This document shows, piece after piece, positions 47,801 through 58,536 of a stretch of DNA of 64,000 nt (position 1 is the first letter of the stretch; each line of letters begins with the position of its first letter). The notes below the pieces were generated by a model. It did not search any database and had not been told where the DNA came from. It worked only from the letters and a program-made list of their open reading frames with translations. This stretch comes from Sesamum alatum. Lineage: Eukaryota > Streptophyta > Magnoliopsida > Lamiales > Pedaliaceae. The stretch spans positions 6,587,001 to 6,651,000 of the forward strand of contig JACGWO010000006.1 of NCBI GenBank assembly GCA_034509735.1, read 5' to 3'. The position numbers were made by a program, and so were the translations under genes.

Positions 47801-48982
47801 CTCCAGTTCTAATTCCTCCTCAATCCACCTACCCGAAGAGTCCAACAGTTTGGTAATGAAGTTTTTCCTGAAGGTGTGGCTAGCGTGGTTGTGGAAAAAT
47901 CTCGTGTTGCGATCGCCTTCTTTAAGCCAGTGTATTTTACCTCGCTGTTTCCAGAAAATTTCCGCGGTTTGGAGTAACAAGTCAAGATCCCGTCAAATGT
48001 TATTTTCCTGCAGTTTAGAGGCCGCGGTGACAGGTTGGTTTCGGATTTCCAGTATAGACTTCTCCAGCTCCTTGATTTCCTGCTAAAAGATCTTATGATT
48101 TCTGCGAGGAAGACGTCGTAGCCGAGCGTGACAATGAGTGAAATGCACTTCCAGATTTTTCTGTGGAGAAGGTTCAGAGCCGAGTTTCCAAGCGTCCCAA
48201 ATAATTTGTTCACAGTCTGTTCTTCTGATCCAGGCGGCCTCAAAGCGACATGGTCTGCGGGTGTTGCGAGGCCGTGGGAGTTTCGGTGCAAGCTCAATCA
48301 AAAGAGGAAAGTGATCCGAATAGATTGATGGAATGTGATGAACCTTCGCATTCGGGAAAAGTGAAGACCAATTGCGTGAACCACAAGCTCGATCAAGACG
48401 TTCGTAAATAGTGTTCGGTATGTCGTGTCTGTTACACCATGTGAAGGGGTCACCAACAAAGCCCAAGTCGAACAGACCCGAACAATCGAGCGTGTCTCTG
48501 AAGTTTCGAACCTGCCAATTAGGCCGAGGAATGCCGCCTTATTTCTCGGACTGAGTAAGGATCTCGTTGAAGTCCCCTGCAACTAACCATTCCCGACAAG
48601 ATTGCTGAGCTAGAGTTTTCAGAAGCGACCAAGAGGATTTACCGTCCGCTGCAGAAGGATCACCGTAAAAGCCTGTAAATCGCCAGGCAGGAGCCGAGTC
48701 ATCCGACAAAACTGTGACGTCGATGTGATACTTAGAGAAGCTTCTCAAGGTACATGTTAGTGCTTTGTTCCAGAATAGTGCGAGGCGACCGCTACGGCCT
48801 TCACAGTCAACACCAATTCCATGCATAAGTAATCGAGTCCGAAGTATGTCAATTTTCGAGCTTGTACATTTGGTTTCCGAGAGGAAAACCAATGAGGGGT
48901 GATGATCCCAGATAAGGGATTCCAGGCCGCTGACTGTCGAGGAACCCCCCAGTCCCCGACAGTTCCAAACAAGGAGATTCAT
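44879..48982 (-). pseudogene. LINE ORF2: endonuclease, reverse transcriptase, RNase H (three stops)
   Basis: One continuous frame of 1368 codons interrupted by TAA (48541-48539), TAG (48085-48083) and TGA (47995-47993), with no frameshifts. The AP-endonuclease starts MNLLVWNCRGLGG and includes FLSETKC, GDFNEIL and YSDHFPL. The reverse transcriptase includes ISLCNVVMK, SAFIPGRLISDN, LDISKAYDKVEW (codon about 586), RQGDPLSPYLF and the catalytic LFADD (about 690-694). A zinc-binding RT-associated domain follows (CPFCHDPNESLRHTFLLC). A C-terminal RNase H (VKLNYDAAL, AEAWAARAAIEFA, LEGDCANLF, REGNCVAHSLAR) is typical of many plant L1 elements. The stretch after the last stop (1033 codons from 47980) still contains the whole RT and RNase H. 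The start overlaps the ORF1 stop (ATGA). Confidence 0.9.
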
Positions 48983-50474
48983 AATAAGCGGCAGGGCTGG
49001 TCAACAGCCTCCGCCAAGTCCATTACTGATTCTGCATTTTCGGCCAAATCAAGATCACCTTGTCTGATATTCTTGAGTGGAGATTTCGATGCATCCAGTG
49101 TTTCGTCAATAAGCTTGCGTTTTTTCGGAACTGTCACAATTTTGCGAGCAGAAGGGTTCTTACGTCTGTTTCTCGAGGATGAGGAGGAGGATTGGGTTGG
49201 GGAAGGGGAATGAAGGGCCTCGGTTGAGAATTGAAGGAGAATGTTGTGGAGATTGTTGGATAAGATCGGTAGTAGTTCAGTGTTAACAATAGTGGAGTTG
49301 GGTGACGAAATAGTTGGAGCAAGAGGTGGTTTGAGGTAGGGATTATGTGGGTGTATGGAGGTGATAGTGGTCTGTTGGTTAAGAGTTTGAGGGGGATTGT
49401 ACAGAGATAGAGAACGAGTATCGGAATTGGTCGGGATAGTAGTGTGAGGATGCGTGGAAGGAGATATGTTGGAAGGAGGCTGGGGTTCAGTATGGGGTTG
49501 TGCAGAAGGGGAGGGTTTGTGTATGGGGAAGGAAAAGATGGCTGCGCCACGGGGTGGATTTGGTCGTGGTGAGGGAGGATTATTGGTTGGGATACCGGAA
49601 AACGTGAGGACGACACCACAGTGCCTCTAGACTGGAGAAATGAAGGAGTGGTAGCTCGAAGCCACGAGCCGAAGGGAAGGTGCTCCTGTTTCTCATCAAA
49701 ACCTTCCTCATATTGGCAATCACAGTGCTTTACAATGTGTCCAATTCGACCGCACCAGTAGCAGAAGTTCGGGAGTCTCTCGTAGGTGAAGGAGATAACA
49801 GTTTCAACTCTGTGTGCCATCTGAATTTTCATGATTCTCCGAAGTGGTTTAGTGATATCCAGGCTAACTCTGATTCGTAGTGAAGTACCCCATCCCTGTC
49901 CACCTTTGTTTAGATCAACGTCTCGGAAGATTCCCATTTGATTACCAATGAATTCGGCCACATCCTTTGTCATGCGATTCAGAGGGAGATCGTGAATATG
50001 AACATGGAAGTCACACCAATTCAAATCAATCCGAAGCGGGTTGTCGTCTGCTTCAACTGTCCGAAGCACCAGTAAATTCCTATCGAACGCCCATGGTCCA
50101 CTGTCCAAGATTCTACGGCGGTCCAGGATGTGGTCGAATTGGAAAAGTATTCTACCCTCCTCAATCAGGCGGATTTCCAATCCTCGCCCAGGGTTGAAGG
50201 CGTTAATGATTGTATTCTTGAAGGCCTCGAAGTTGAAGGATCTCTTACCAATAATTTTCCCTACCAAGAAGAAGCCTTGTTTATCTGTGGTCACCTTACC
50301 AATGTCTGAGGCTAAAACCACACTCTGGTTCTCATCCTCCGTAAGAGACAGTACTTTATTCAGGTTATCCAGTTCGTCGGCCATATCAGAGAATGAAGCA
50401 GAATGGGGGAAGCACAAACCGAAGGCTGGTTCAACCACTGACTCGGCAGCGTGGCCTCTCCCTGCAAAGGACAC
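48979..50474 (-). pseudogene. LINE ORF1: gag-like RNA-binding protein (frameshifted)
   Basis: The N-terminal part is a DUF4283-type domain (RSFNFEAFKNTIINAF, GPWAFDRNLLVL), followed by a CCHC zinc knuckle CYWCGRIGHIVKHC (CX2CX4HX4C), the nucleic-acid-binding part of plant L1 ORF1. The best start is the methionine of MADELDNLNK near 50384; an upstream methionine gives 30 more residues. Within the proline/serine-rich tail near 49510-49560 the reading changes frame. The real C-terminus (ARKIVTVPKKRKL, a basic nuclear-localisation-like patch, to QPCRLL) is in another frame and ends at TGA 48981-48979, overlapping the ORF2 ATG. Confidence 0.85.
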
Positions 50475-50814
50475 AGCACAACCCTGGTAGGAAGAAGAAA
50501 AAGCTAGAAATAAATCACAGACTAAAATAAGATCGGGGAAGGCGGGAAACCGGGGATATAAGTCGGGCGTATGAACGTTGGGTGACCTGCCGGCGGCGAA
50601 ACAACGATAACCTACAATAGGAGAAGAGAGATTAGGAGAGAAGAAGCGGGAAAGGAAAGTGTAAAGCTACGTAAGGAAACATGCATGCAATGGGAAGGAA
50701 AGGAATAAAGCGCGGAAGGAAAGTAAATAATCGTAGGAATCTCTCAAAAAGAGAGGAAAAGCTCTCAAGACAGAGAGGAAAATTTCGAATAATTTTTAAT
50801 ATTTACCAACATAA

Positions 50815-51430
50815 AATTAGACATGTACAATTGTCGGCAGTCTTTTTTTTATATTAAAACCCACTGGCTTATTTATAATTGTAAAATTAAACAAAAAATT
50901 ACAGAGATATTGCAAATTAAAAATGTTTGAATTATATACTACATCATTCTTTTTGTACACAATATTAATAAAAATTAAATCAAGTTTGTTTGTGTTTTTA
51001 TTTTAAATTTTTAGTAAAATATATATATTTTTAATTTTGTATAGGTTTTCATTTGAAATGTTAATGAGTTTGGATTAGTTAATTAGATTGTATTTTATAT
51101 TGAAATGTCGATTCAAATCGCTATATTTCCAATGGAATTACGTCTAAACAAATATATTTTTATTTTAATTATTATTTCAAAAATTAAAAATTGAAAATGA
51201 AAACACAAACAAACAAAGGTGCAAGAACAGTTGGTTTTAGCCGCAGTTCTTGCATCAGTGTGTCTGGGGAACCATGTTAGTGCGGTTCCCCAGACTTTAA
51301 TTATAACCGGCTACTTTTTCACCAGTTTTAGACAAACTTTTTATTTTATTTTATTTTTATAAAACCATTATTGACATATTCGGTTTTGCCTACTTTATAT
51401 TTTTTATATCATTTAAAATAATTTTCCCTA
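50815..51430. other. Gene-free interval with hairpin
   Basis: At 51220-51300 a GC-richer patch holds inverted pairs ('gcaagaac' and 'gttcttgc'; 'tctggggaacc' and 'ggttccccaga'). It may be the terminal region of the element that carries the plant-mobile-domain sequence below. Confidence 0.4.
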
Positions 51431-51439
51431 TATAAAGGT

Positions 51440-52185
51440 GGTGACATTTCTTTGTTTTGGGTTTTTCAACTGGTCCCACATCACATCCGTGTTTTGCAGG
51501 TGTTGCAAAACATAAGTTTCTTAAGGGTTCAACAGTGTGGTCATGTTGAAATTGACGCGCACATTATTATTGCGTTGGTGGAAAGATGGCTTCCCGAGAC
51601 TCATATATTCTATTTCTCAATTGGTGAAATGATTGTTACACTTCAGGACATCGTCATCATGTGAGCTTTTCGATTGAAGGTAATCTTATTACAGAAGTAG
51701 ATACAAGGAGGACTACTCAGCAGTTGCAAGGTTATTGCAATCAATTGTTGGGGTTCTGCCCGGATAAGTTTTTTTAAACATTCCCCAATAAGACTCACTA
51801 TCTTACATGAGTGGTTGCTTGGCCACACATGTGACAGTGGTAGTCGTTGGAGCAGGTATTGCAAGAGGGATGGATATGTGCTTTGTGCATTCTTAGTGTG
51901 GTATTGTGTCCCGATGCTACGGGTAACATTGTATCATTATTGTATTTACGATATATGGAGGACATTCACAAAGGTGAACCTCAAAATGGGGTACAATGGT
52001 GTTAGCATATTTGTACAGAGTATTGTGTACAACATCACGAAGAGGGAAAATCAATATAGGTGGAGTTATGCAGCTGTTACAAATCTGGACATGGGCTCGT
52101 ATTATAATCCTAGCATCGATTCCCTCTAATGATACGTTAGAGTTGCAGATCAACCATTATTAATGACGAAAACATCTTATTTGTC
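51440..52185 (+). pseudogene. Plant mobile domain (MAIN-like) pseudogene
   Basis: The plus strand reads, with several frameshifts, as a PMD protein: VLQNISFLRVQQCGHVEIDA, then HIIIALVERWLPETHIFYFS, IGEMIVTLQDIVIM. After a gap comes ILHEWLLGHTCDSG.., then in another frame LAYLYRVLCTTSRRGK and IGGVMQLLQIWTWARI. These blocks are typical of the transposon-derived plant mobile domain (MAIN / PP7-long-form family), frequent in Mutator-like and gypsy elements. Not translatable as one protein. Confidence 0.7.
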
Positions 52186-52609
52186 CCTCCATATTCTGCA
52201 CAGTATGCTTATTGCATTTATGATTATAATAGTAAAATAAATCTTTATTTTGTACTTAAATTTGTTTTTGGTCTTTGTGGTTTTATAAGTGGTCCTATCA
52301 TATATCTTGGATGCATAGAGCTCACGATGCCCTCTTATCAGGAAGACATTGGACCAAATGAAAGAGAATGAGGTATGTGGGACTGATGTTGTCAGGCTCG
52401 AATATTTAGGGACCAAAATCGCATAAGTGGTTAAGTATAGAAACCAAAATCGTAATTCTCCCGTAAAATATAGTTTTCCTTCCTTATCATAACATATGTA
52501 ATACTCACCTACCTAAACTGTAGAAACTATAACTATTGTTTATACCATATGCAATGCTTATTTATTCATTACTGATTTAAGCATGAGAGTGCTAACATGT
52601 GTTTTGCAG
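52186..52609. other. Interval with MITE-like tail
   Basis: Includes 'gaccaaaatcgcataagtgg' and 'gaaaccaaaatcgtaattctccc' near 52420-52465, resembling one arm of a MITE. No gene. Confidence 0.35.
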
Positions 52610-52692
52610 GTTAGTTCCTACTTTGATCTGAAAATTTTACTGAAGATCCTTGACCCTTGTGGTGCTACTGGGCCCCAGTATGCATCAAGAAA
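52610..52692 (+). other. Isolated exon-like segment of unknown gene
   Basis: An acceptor (GTTTTGCAG) and a donor (GTATGTTTT) bracket an 83-nt open stretch reading SSYFDLKILLKILDPCGATG, then PQYASRK. Its composition and clean splice signals suggest a captured or leftover exon of a real gene. I do not recognise the family and found no neighbouring exons. Confidence 0.35.
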
Positions 52693-53163
52693 GTATGTTT
52701 TTTCTTAAACTATTCAAATGTACTTGGTTATATATCTAAAGGTTCAAGTTAATGTAAAATCGCTTTTTAGCCCTTGGTGATATTTGAAATTGTTACTATT
52801 ATTTTGACCCTGGCAGGATTTTTTACTATGGCATCATTGTGCATTATTAGCTAAAAACAATTGCCTTTTGCGTAACTCTTGTTGCCTTTTTCATGTTTGG
52901 AATTGACTTTAAATAATGTTTAAGAATAATAAAGTATGATTTTCCTGCATATTAAAAAAAATTACAATTTCCAACACTTTTTCCATATATTAAGTATAAA
53001 ACTAGGATTGGCAAAGGGACGGGTATGGGGTGGGGTGTAGATAGACCCGGGACCAGCCCCGCCAAGTCCAACATGGACCCAAGAGCCTTCCCACCCTGAA
53101 TTTTAGCATGCTTTGCTCCACCCTGCCACAAAATCCGCCTAGTCGGGTTTGACCTGGAATCCA

Positions 53164-53562
53164 TTATAAAACCATCATTTACACATTATATGATATCAGT
53201 ATACTTAAATGTTAATCCACAAGGGGATTTTAGTCCCTAAGAATCTAATAAGAAAATAATAAAATTCAATTTCCAACTATGACAAGGTCATTTATGGCAC
53301 TTCACTACATATTTATGATTGAACCCTAACAATGACTAACAGAACGGGGTCCTGTGTTGGATGACCATTAGTTTAAGGAGGTACTGATAATTTCTTGAAT
53401 AGCAAAATGATATTTGTAATTATGACAATGTATAAGGGGTTTTTTCGGGTCCGGATCTAATGGCTGACCCTATATAAAACCATCATTTATACATTGTATG
53501 ATATCAGTATACTTAAATGTTAATCCACAAGGGCATTTTAGTCCCTAAGAATCTAATAAAAA
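53164..53562. repeat. Direct repeat of about 95 bp, 308 bp apart
   Basis: The stretch containing 'accatcatttacacattat', 'gatatcagtatacttaaatg' and 'ttagtccctaagaatctaat' occurs at 53164-53257 and 53472-53562 with few differences. The left copy is preceded by a GC-richer block (53010-53160). This could be a small element with direct terminal repeats or a local duplication. Confidence 0.6.
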
Positions 53563-54129
53563 AAAATTGAAATGGATAATCTTTGTTGATATTACGTAGT
53601 TGGTGAAATGGATTTTTATAATTTTGTAACGGCCAAAGTGTTACAAAAACCTTTCCCAAAATCATTGTAAATGGTGTTGTTCCTAAAGCCGTTACAAAAT
53701 TCTGCCCGTTACATGTTGGAACACCTTTTGGCATGGCTCACTTTGCTTTGTAACGGCCTCTCGAGCTATGAACAAAACCGTTCCAAAGTCATGTAAAAAC
53801 TCATTACACATTTTTCTGCACGACCATCAAAGGCCGGTACAAGAGTCGTCCCAATTGGTATGGCTTTTCTACTACAACAATTATTAGTTACAACGGCCAT
53901 TCTAATAAATTTCAATATTGTAACGACATTAGTTAAAAGTATTGTTACATCGACTGTTCCAAATACCTATATAATTGGCGGGCTTACTAAATTTCATTTT
54001 GCGCCAGCTGAAATTATAGGGGGAAATTCATTTTTTGGAACAGTCGTTCCGTGCCTGTTTCAAAAGTCGTTCCATTTTATTGGTTTGGCAGAAAATTTTA
54101 AAAATTTGAGCGGAGTCCAAATTTTTAAA

Positions 54130-54410
54130 GGGATAATTGCATTTACACCCCCTAACCTATGGTCTGTTTACACAAATCACCCTTGCCTTTTGAATAATTA
54201 CACATACACCCACTAGAATGTAAGCATTATTTACACAAATCACCCCTATTTTATTTAAAAAATTACACTTATACCCCTCAAAAATATTGACATTATTACA
54301 CAAACTACCCTTATTTTTGGCTATTAAGGGTGATTTCGGTAATTATGCAAAAGGCAAGGGTGATTTGTGTAAATAGACTATAGGTCATGGGGTGTAAATG
54401 TAAATATCCC
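54130..54410. repeat. MITE nested in the transposon-like region
   Basis: Left GGGATAATTGCATTTACACC and right GGGTGTAAATGTAAATATCCC are inverse; inner 'acaaatcacccttgcc' faces 'ggcaagggtgatttgt'. Flanks AAATTTTTAAA and AAATTTTAAA differ by one T, a likely 10-11 bp target duplication. Confidence 0.8.
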
Positions 54411-55859
54411 AAATTTTAAAATCTTGTTATTTGTGTGGTTCCAAAAGTCATTCCAAATTGTTATATCCATAGGAGCTACTAAAGCCGTTACAATATGTGT
54501 CTAAATTCCACACATTATGTTTTCAAGTACGATATCTTAAAATCCATGCACCAAATTTATACCACACTTAAATACATATAAGTCCCCATCAATTTGATCA
54601 TATCCAACACTCTAATTTAAAATCACATTACCTGATTCAATGATGCACCGGTTCAAAAGACTACTCATATGTTCCGTATACGATATCTTGATATTCGTAT
54701 AACAAATTAGTCCAAAACTTCATCAAATGTATTCTAATGTCGGTTTGATCATATCTATCGGTCTGATCTAAATTTTGACGGTCTGATTAAGCGATGCAGT
54801 ACAACAATATAAGATGATAGTTACATCAGCATAATACTAACAATTATGAATATATAAATTTATTTCATACTGTGAGCATATATCAAGTACATATTTTTTA
54901 TTAATTTTTATTCATTTTCTGGAGAACATTTCTTTATTTGGAATGCCTTTATGCACGACCAACCAATACGGTGTCGTTTGGTTTAGGAAAAATAATATAT
55001 ATAGAAGTGTTGTAACTCCTTTTGGAATGACATTATATACAGATTCTCAATAAAAAAATTGTATATATATATATTGTAACTATCTTTGAACAGTCATGTA
55101 AGTTTTGGAAGTCTTTTTGGAACGACTATATGAATGAAAACGTATACAACTTAGTGTACGATGTTGTTTTACACATTTTTGGATGATCTTTATGGATTTT
55201 GCTGAAATAGTTGGGGTATGTTTGTTGGATTTTTTTTTTGTAATATTTTGGGTTGATGCTGAAAAGGTGATGAATTTTTCTGAAATTATGTGTAAAATAT
55301 TGACGAAAATATGAAATTATGGGTAAATTGTTGTAGATATTGGGTAAATTCTGAAAATTAGTATGTAAATTAGTTTGTAAATATTGGGAAATTTTTGTAA
55401 TTACATAATTTTTTTACTATTTTTTTGTATTTTTATGTCATTTTTGGTTAATTTAAAAAATAGAAAAAAATAGGAAAGTATTTGGATTTAATACACATCT
55501 TAGGAAAATGATTAGGTTTTAGTCTCATTTTAGGGAAATTATGGAATTTAGTCTCATTTTAGGAAAATTAGAAGATAGTGCAAAATTTAGGAAAATTATG
55601 AAATTTAGTACACATTTTAGTGATATACTTTAAGACAAGTTATTCATATCATTATATTAAAGTTTATTTAATTAATTATAGTTTATAATAATATAATAAT
55701 TATTTTCATATACTTTATAATAATATACTTTAATATATTAGGAAAATATAATTTTATACATAATATAATTTAATAACTTTATAATAATAGAAATAATTTA
55801 ATATAATTTTTATAGTTTTTAATATTATAATTTATAAACTTATAGATCCATGATGATCG

Positions 55860-56255
55860 GTGGTCCGCCCTGACAAGTAGATGCATGTGTTATCCAAAAT
55901 TTACAAAAGAAATGAGGAGGGGCAATGGAGCGGCCCAAGGGCAGATGAGGTCGCGGTAAGTAGTTCTATAGTTATAATTTTTTGTTTTCAATTGAAATTA
56001 ATGTATTAATTTTTACTAATGACCTAATCCGATTCGCATGAGACGTTCTAGAGGGACGAGACGGTGCGAGGATCGAGGAGTTGCTGGAGCGTTGGCGACC
56101 ACTGCCCCCCCCCCCCCCCGGCCCAAACCGTCCCAGCCTTTAGTTGATCCCCTGGCTCCCGACGTTGAGGGACAAGACGGCGCGGACGCTGTCGATGGGG
56201 AGCAAGATCTAGATTATGGCTGTTTTTTTATTCTTTTTAATTTTAAAAGTTGTAT
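55860..56255 (+). pseudogene. Possible transposon-encoded proline-rich fragment
   Basis: A GC-rich island within AT-rich DNA. It contains a run of 16 C residues (56106-56121) and an open frame rich in R, P, D and G reading PPPPRPKPSQPLVDPLAP. Plausibly a relic of an accessory ORF of the surrounding element; no domain could be identified. Confidence 0.3.
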
Positions 56256-57000
56256 GTAAATTATAAATACGATTTTTAAACAATATTTTGATGTTTTAAT
56301 TATATTGTTACTATTTTTTGCTACATAATATATTTAAAATATTTCACATTTAAGAAATTTAACAAAATATCTGTAACTAAAAATATAAAGAAAATATTAT
56401 AAAAATTAATATTTAAATAATGTAAAACAACTATTCCTAACTGAGATACAAAATTATCAAACAAAATCATTGAAAAGACCGTTCCTAAAACAGAAACAAT
56501 AATCGCTCCAAAAGCAGTTACAAAAACTATCACAAAATTATACAGAACATACACAAAAAAACGTCACAATAGCCGTTATAATATGAGTTAAAAAGGATAT
56601 TATAACATGAGGTACAAAATCTATTACAAATAATAGGTAACGACCATTCCAAAAGTTGATAATTAAACAGACCATTCCAATAGAGAAATAGACTTATAAC
56701 TATAGGTGTTACAAGAGTCGTTCCAAAATTGGGTCCAATATTTTCAAAGATGGTCGTATGAGTTACAACTTTATTTTCTACATCCGGTCAACAGTTGTAA
56801 CGGTTTACATGGCCGGTTCAAAAGTCGGTGAAATTAGTAACGACTTTGTCAAAAGCCTTTTTAAATATTTTGTAATGACTGTCATAGCAACGGAAGGCTG
56901 GCCGTTGCAAAGGCCGTTCCAAATATAAAACCGGCCGTTTAAAATACCATTCCAATAACATTTTTTATTTTTTATTTTTGTAATGGATGGATTCATTTGG

Positions 57001-58518
57001 GACATGGTTACAAGAATAAAGATCAAGTTTGAAAAATAATAAGGAAGCCCAATTTGTTGTTGTCCATATATATATGGTGCAGCTTTCCCCTAGTCCAAGT
57101 GTGCCACGACTCGTGAGACCACACTTGAGTAGTGGTAGCTTCCTCACCACATTGTTGTGGATGGAAGGCTCGGACAGATCAAAATAACATTTTGATCCAA
57201 GTCCGTTCTGGGCCTAATATTTAATTTGGTCCAACCAAATGAGAGTTTAAGTGTGACCGAGACCTCATCACATTATGGTGTTTTAGCATGCATAAATATC
57301 CAATATTTAAAGCGATAAATAAATACGCCGCACGCAGAAAACATAGCATACCCCTGTTAGGATGATCACAAGCCCAATCTATGCGACCCACTGAGCCCAC
57401 AGTGAGTCTATGGTCTGTCTAGGGTGGTCCTAAATTATTACAATAATAATATACCCATTGTCATTCCAATGGGCCTTGTAGTGCTTCTTGTTTCACGCCT
57501 TGATGCTCCTCCTTGGGGTCTCCAACTCCAAAATGCTTGTTAAAATTAAAATCTCACCAATCCTATCTACTCTCATTATAACTAAAAGTAATACATTGGT
57601 AATAATAAAAACAAGCCTTAACATCATAAGGCTGAAAATACGGGAGATGATAGTCCCAAAAATAAGAGGACGCAGGCCCCACCCAACAGAAAATAAATGA
57701 TCATACATTCATCCATACATAAGGTCTAGGGCTTTTGTGATCATCCCATGTTGATTCCATCAACACACATAACATAATTATTCCAAATAATCATGCATAA
57801 AAAACCAATGGATATTCCAAATACCCAAGTGATGTCCAACATCACAAAAGCATAAACATACAAATAATATGCAAAATTCAAATTTCAAATTTAATGGACA
57901 TTTTAAACAATGCATCCAATGCATGTATTAATCCCAAATTAATTAAGCAAATTTAATTCAAGGAATAATCCAATTATTCCAAAATCAAAAATGCAAAATT
58001 AATACATTTTCAGAATATTATGCAGAAAATACAGAAAATCAAATTTTTCCGCAAAAAGTCGAAAAACGGCACAAAACGGCCCAGCCGTTGTGCTGGCCGG
58101 CCGACCGCGCGCACAGGGCAGCGCACGCGCGCTCTGTGCCGCGTGTCGGCCTCGGCCGGCAGCGGCCTGTTGCGCACAGCGTGCGCGTGCAGGGCCTGTG
58201 CGTAGCATCCGCGCGCATGGCCGAAGCCCAGCGCGCGCAGGCGCCCGCCTGCGCACGGCCACTGCCGGTCCAATCCAAATTTTTTTTTTTTTTTTTGTTT
58301 TTCAAAACTGTTTCAGCACAATAACAGTAATATTATTCTGAAAATAAGCATGCAATTTTAGATCCAATCTAACAAAATAAAACATGCCAAAAGTCCATTA
58401 AATCCAAACAATTGAATTATCATATTACTCATATATTTATACAATCTAACATGACAATAAAGCCATTAAAAGCAAGTAGATTATGCCAAACACATAAATC
58501 TATGCCCCTTACATCAAA
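57001..58518 (-). mobile_element. Leader/internal region of a Ty1/copia-like element (minus strand)
   Basis: Lies immediately inside the primer-binding site. No gag or pol motifs were found, so either the element is a non-autonomous derivative or it was truncated before coding sequence. It contains a GC-rich island (58070-58265) ending at a T-run of about 18 (58277-58294). Confidence 0.45.
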
Positions 58519-58534
58519 CCGGGGTCTGATACCA
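58519..58534 (-). other. Primer-binding site (initiator-Met tRNA type)
   Basis: Minus-strand TGGTATCAGACCCCGG lies two bases inside the LTR end (CA-AG-TGGTATC). The first ten bases match the initiator-methionine tRNA primer site used by Ty1/copia elements. Confidence 0.8.
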
Positions 58535-58536
58535 CT

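Larger units (their letters stand above)
44839..50798 (-). mobile_element. Full-length L1-type LINE retrotransposon
   Basis: About 5.96 kb on the minus strand with all landmarks. The 5'UTR runs from about 50798 to 50475, followed by ORF1, ORF2, a very short 3'UTR and a 20-nt poly(A) tail (T-run 44839-44858). Target duplication: ACATTTACCAACCTAA at 44823-44838 and ATATTTACCAACATAA at 50799-50814 (14 of 16 identical). Base composition is clearly more GC-rich than its surroundings. ORF1 has one frameshift and ORF2 three nonsense codons, so it is probably immobile, though relatively young given the intact length. Confidence 0.93.
53600..57000. mobile_element. Transposon-like region with repeated subterminal motifs
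   Basis: The left part (53620-54090) and right part (56430-56965) are packed with short motifs in both orientations: 'gtaacggcc', 'ccgttccaaa', 'gttacaaaa', 'gaccattcca'. The motifs largely face inward or outward as in the subterminal arrays of CACTA-type DNA transposons. Clear CACTA termini were not found, and the middle is AT-rich and decayed. A MITE (54130) is nested inside. The superfamily is inference. Confidence 0.5.

Noticed and set aside
45000..48500. Many plus-strand frames of 60-120 codons
   Set aside because: All are antisense to LINE ORF2, whose single long frame and domain motifs explain the open stretches.
58000..58340. Several overlapping frames of about 60-90 codons on both strands
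   Set aside because: They are a by-product of the GC-rich island, where stop codons are rare. All frames are compositionally biased (A, R, P, C) and none shows a domain.
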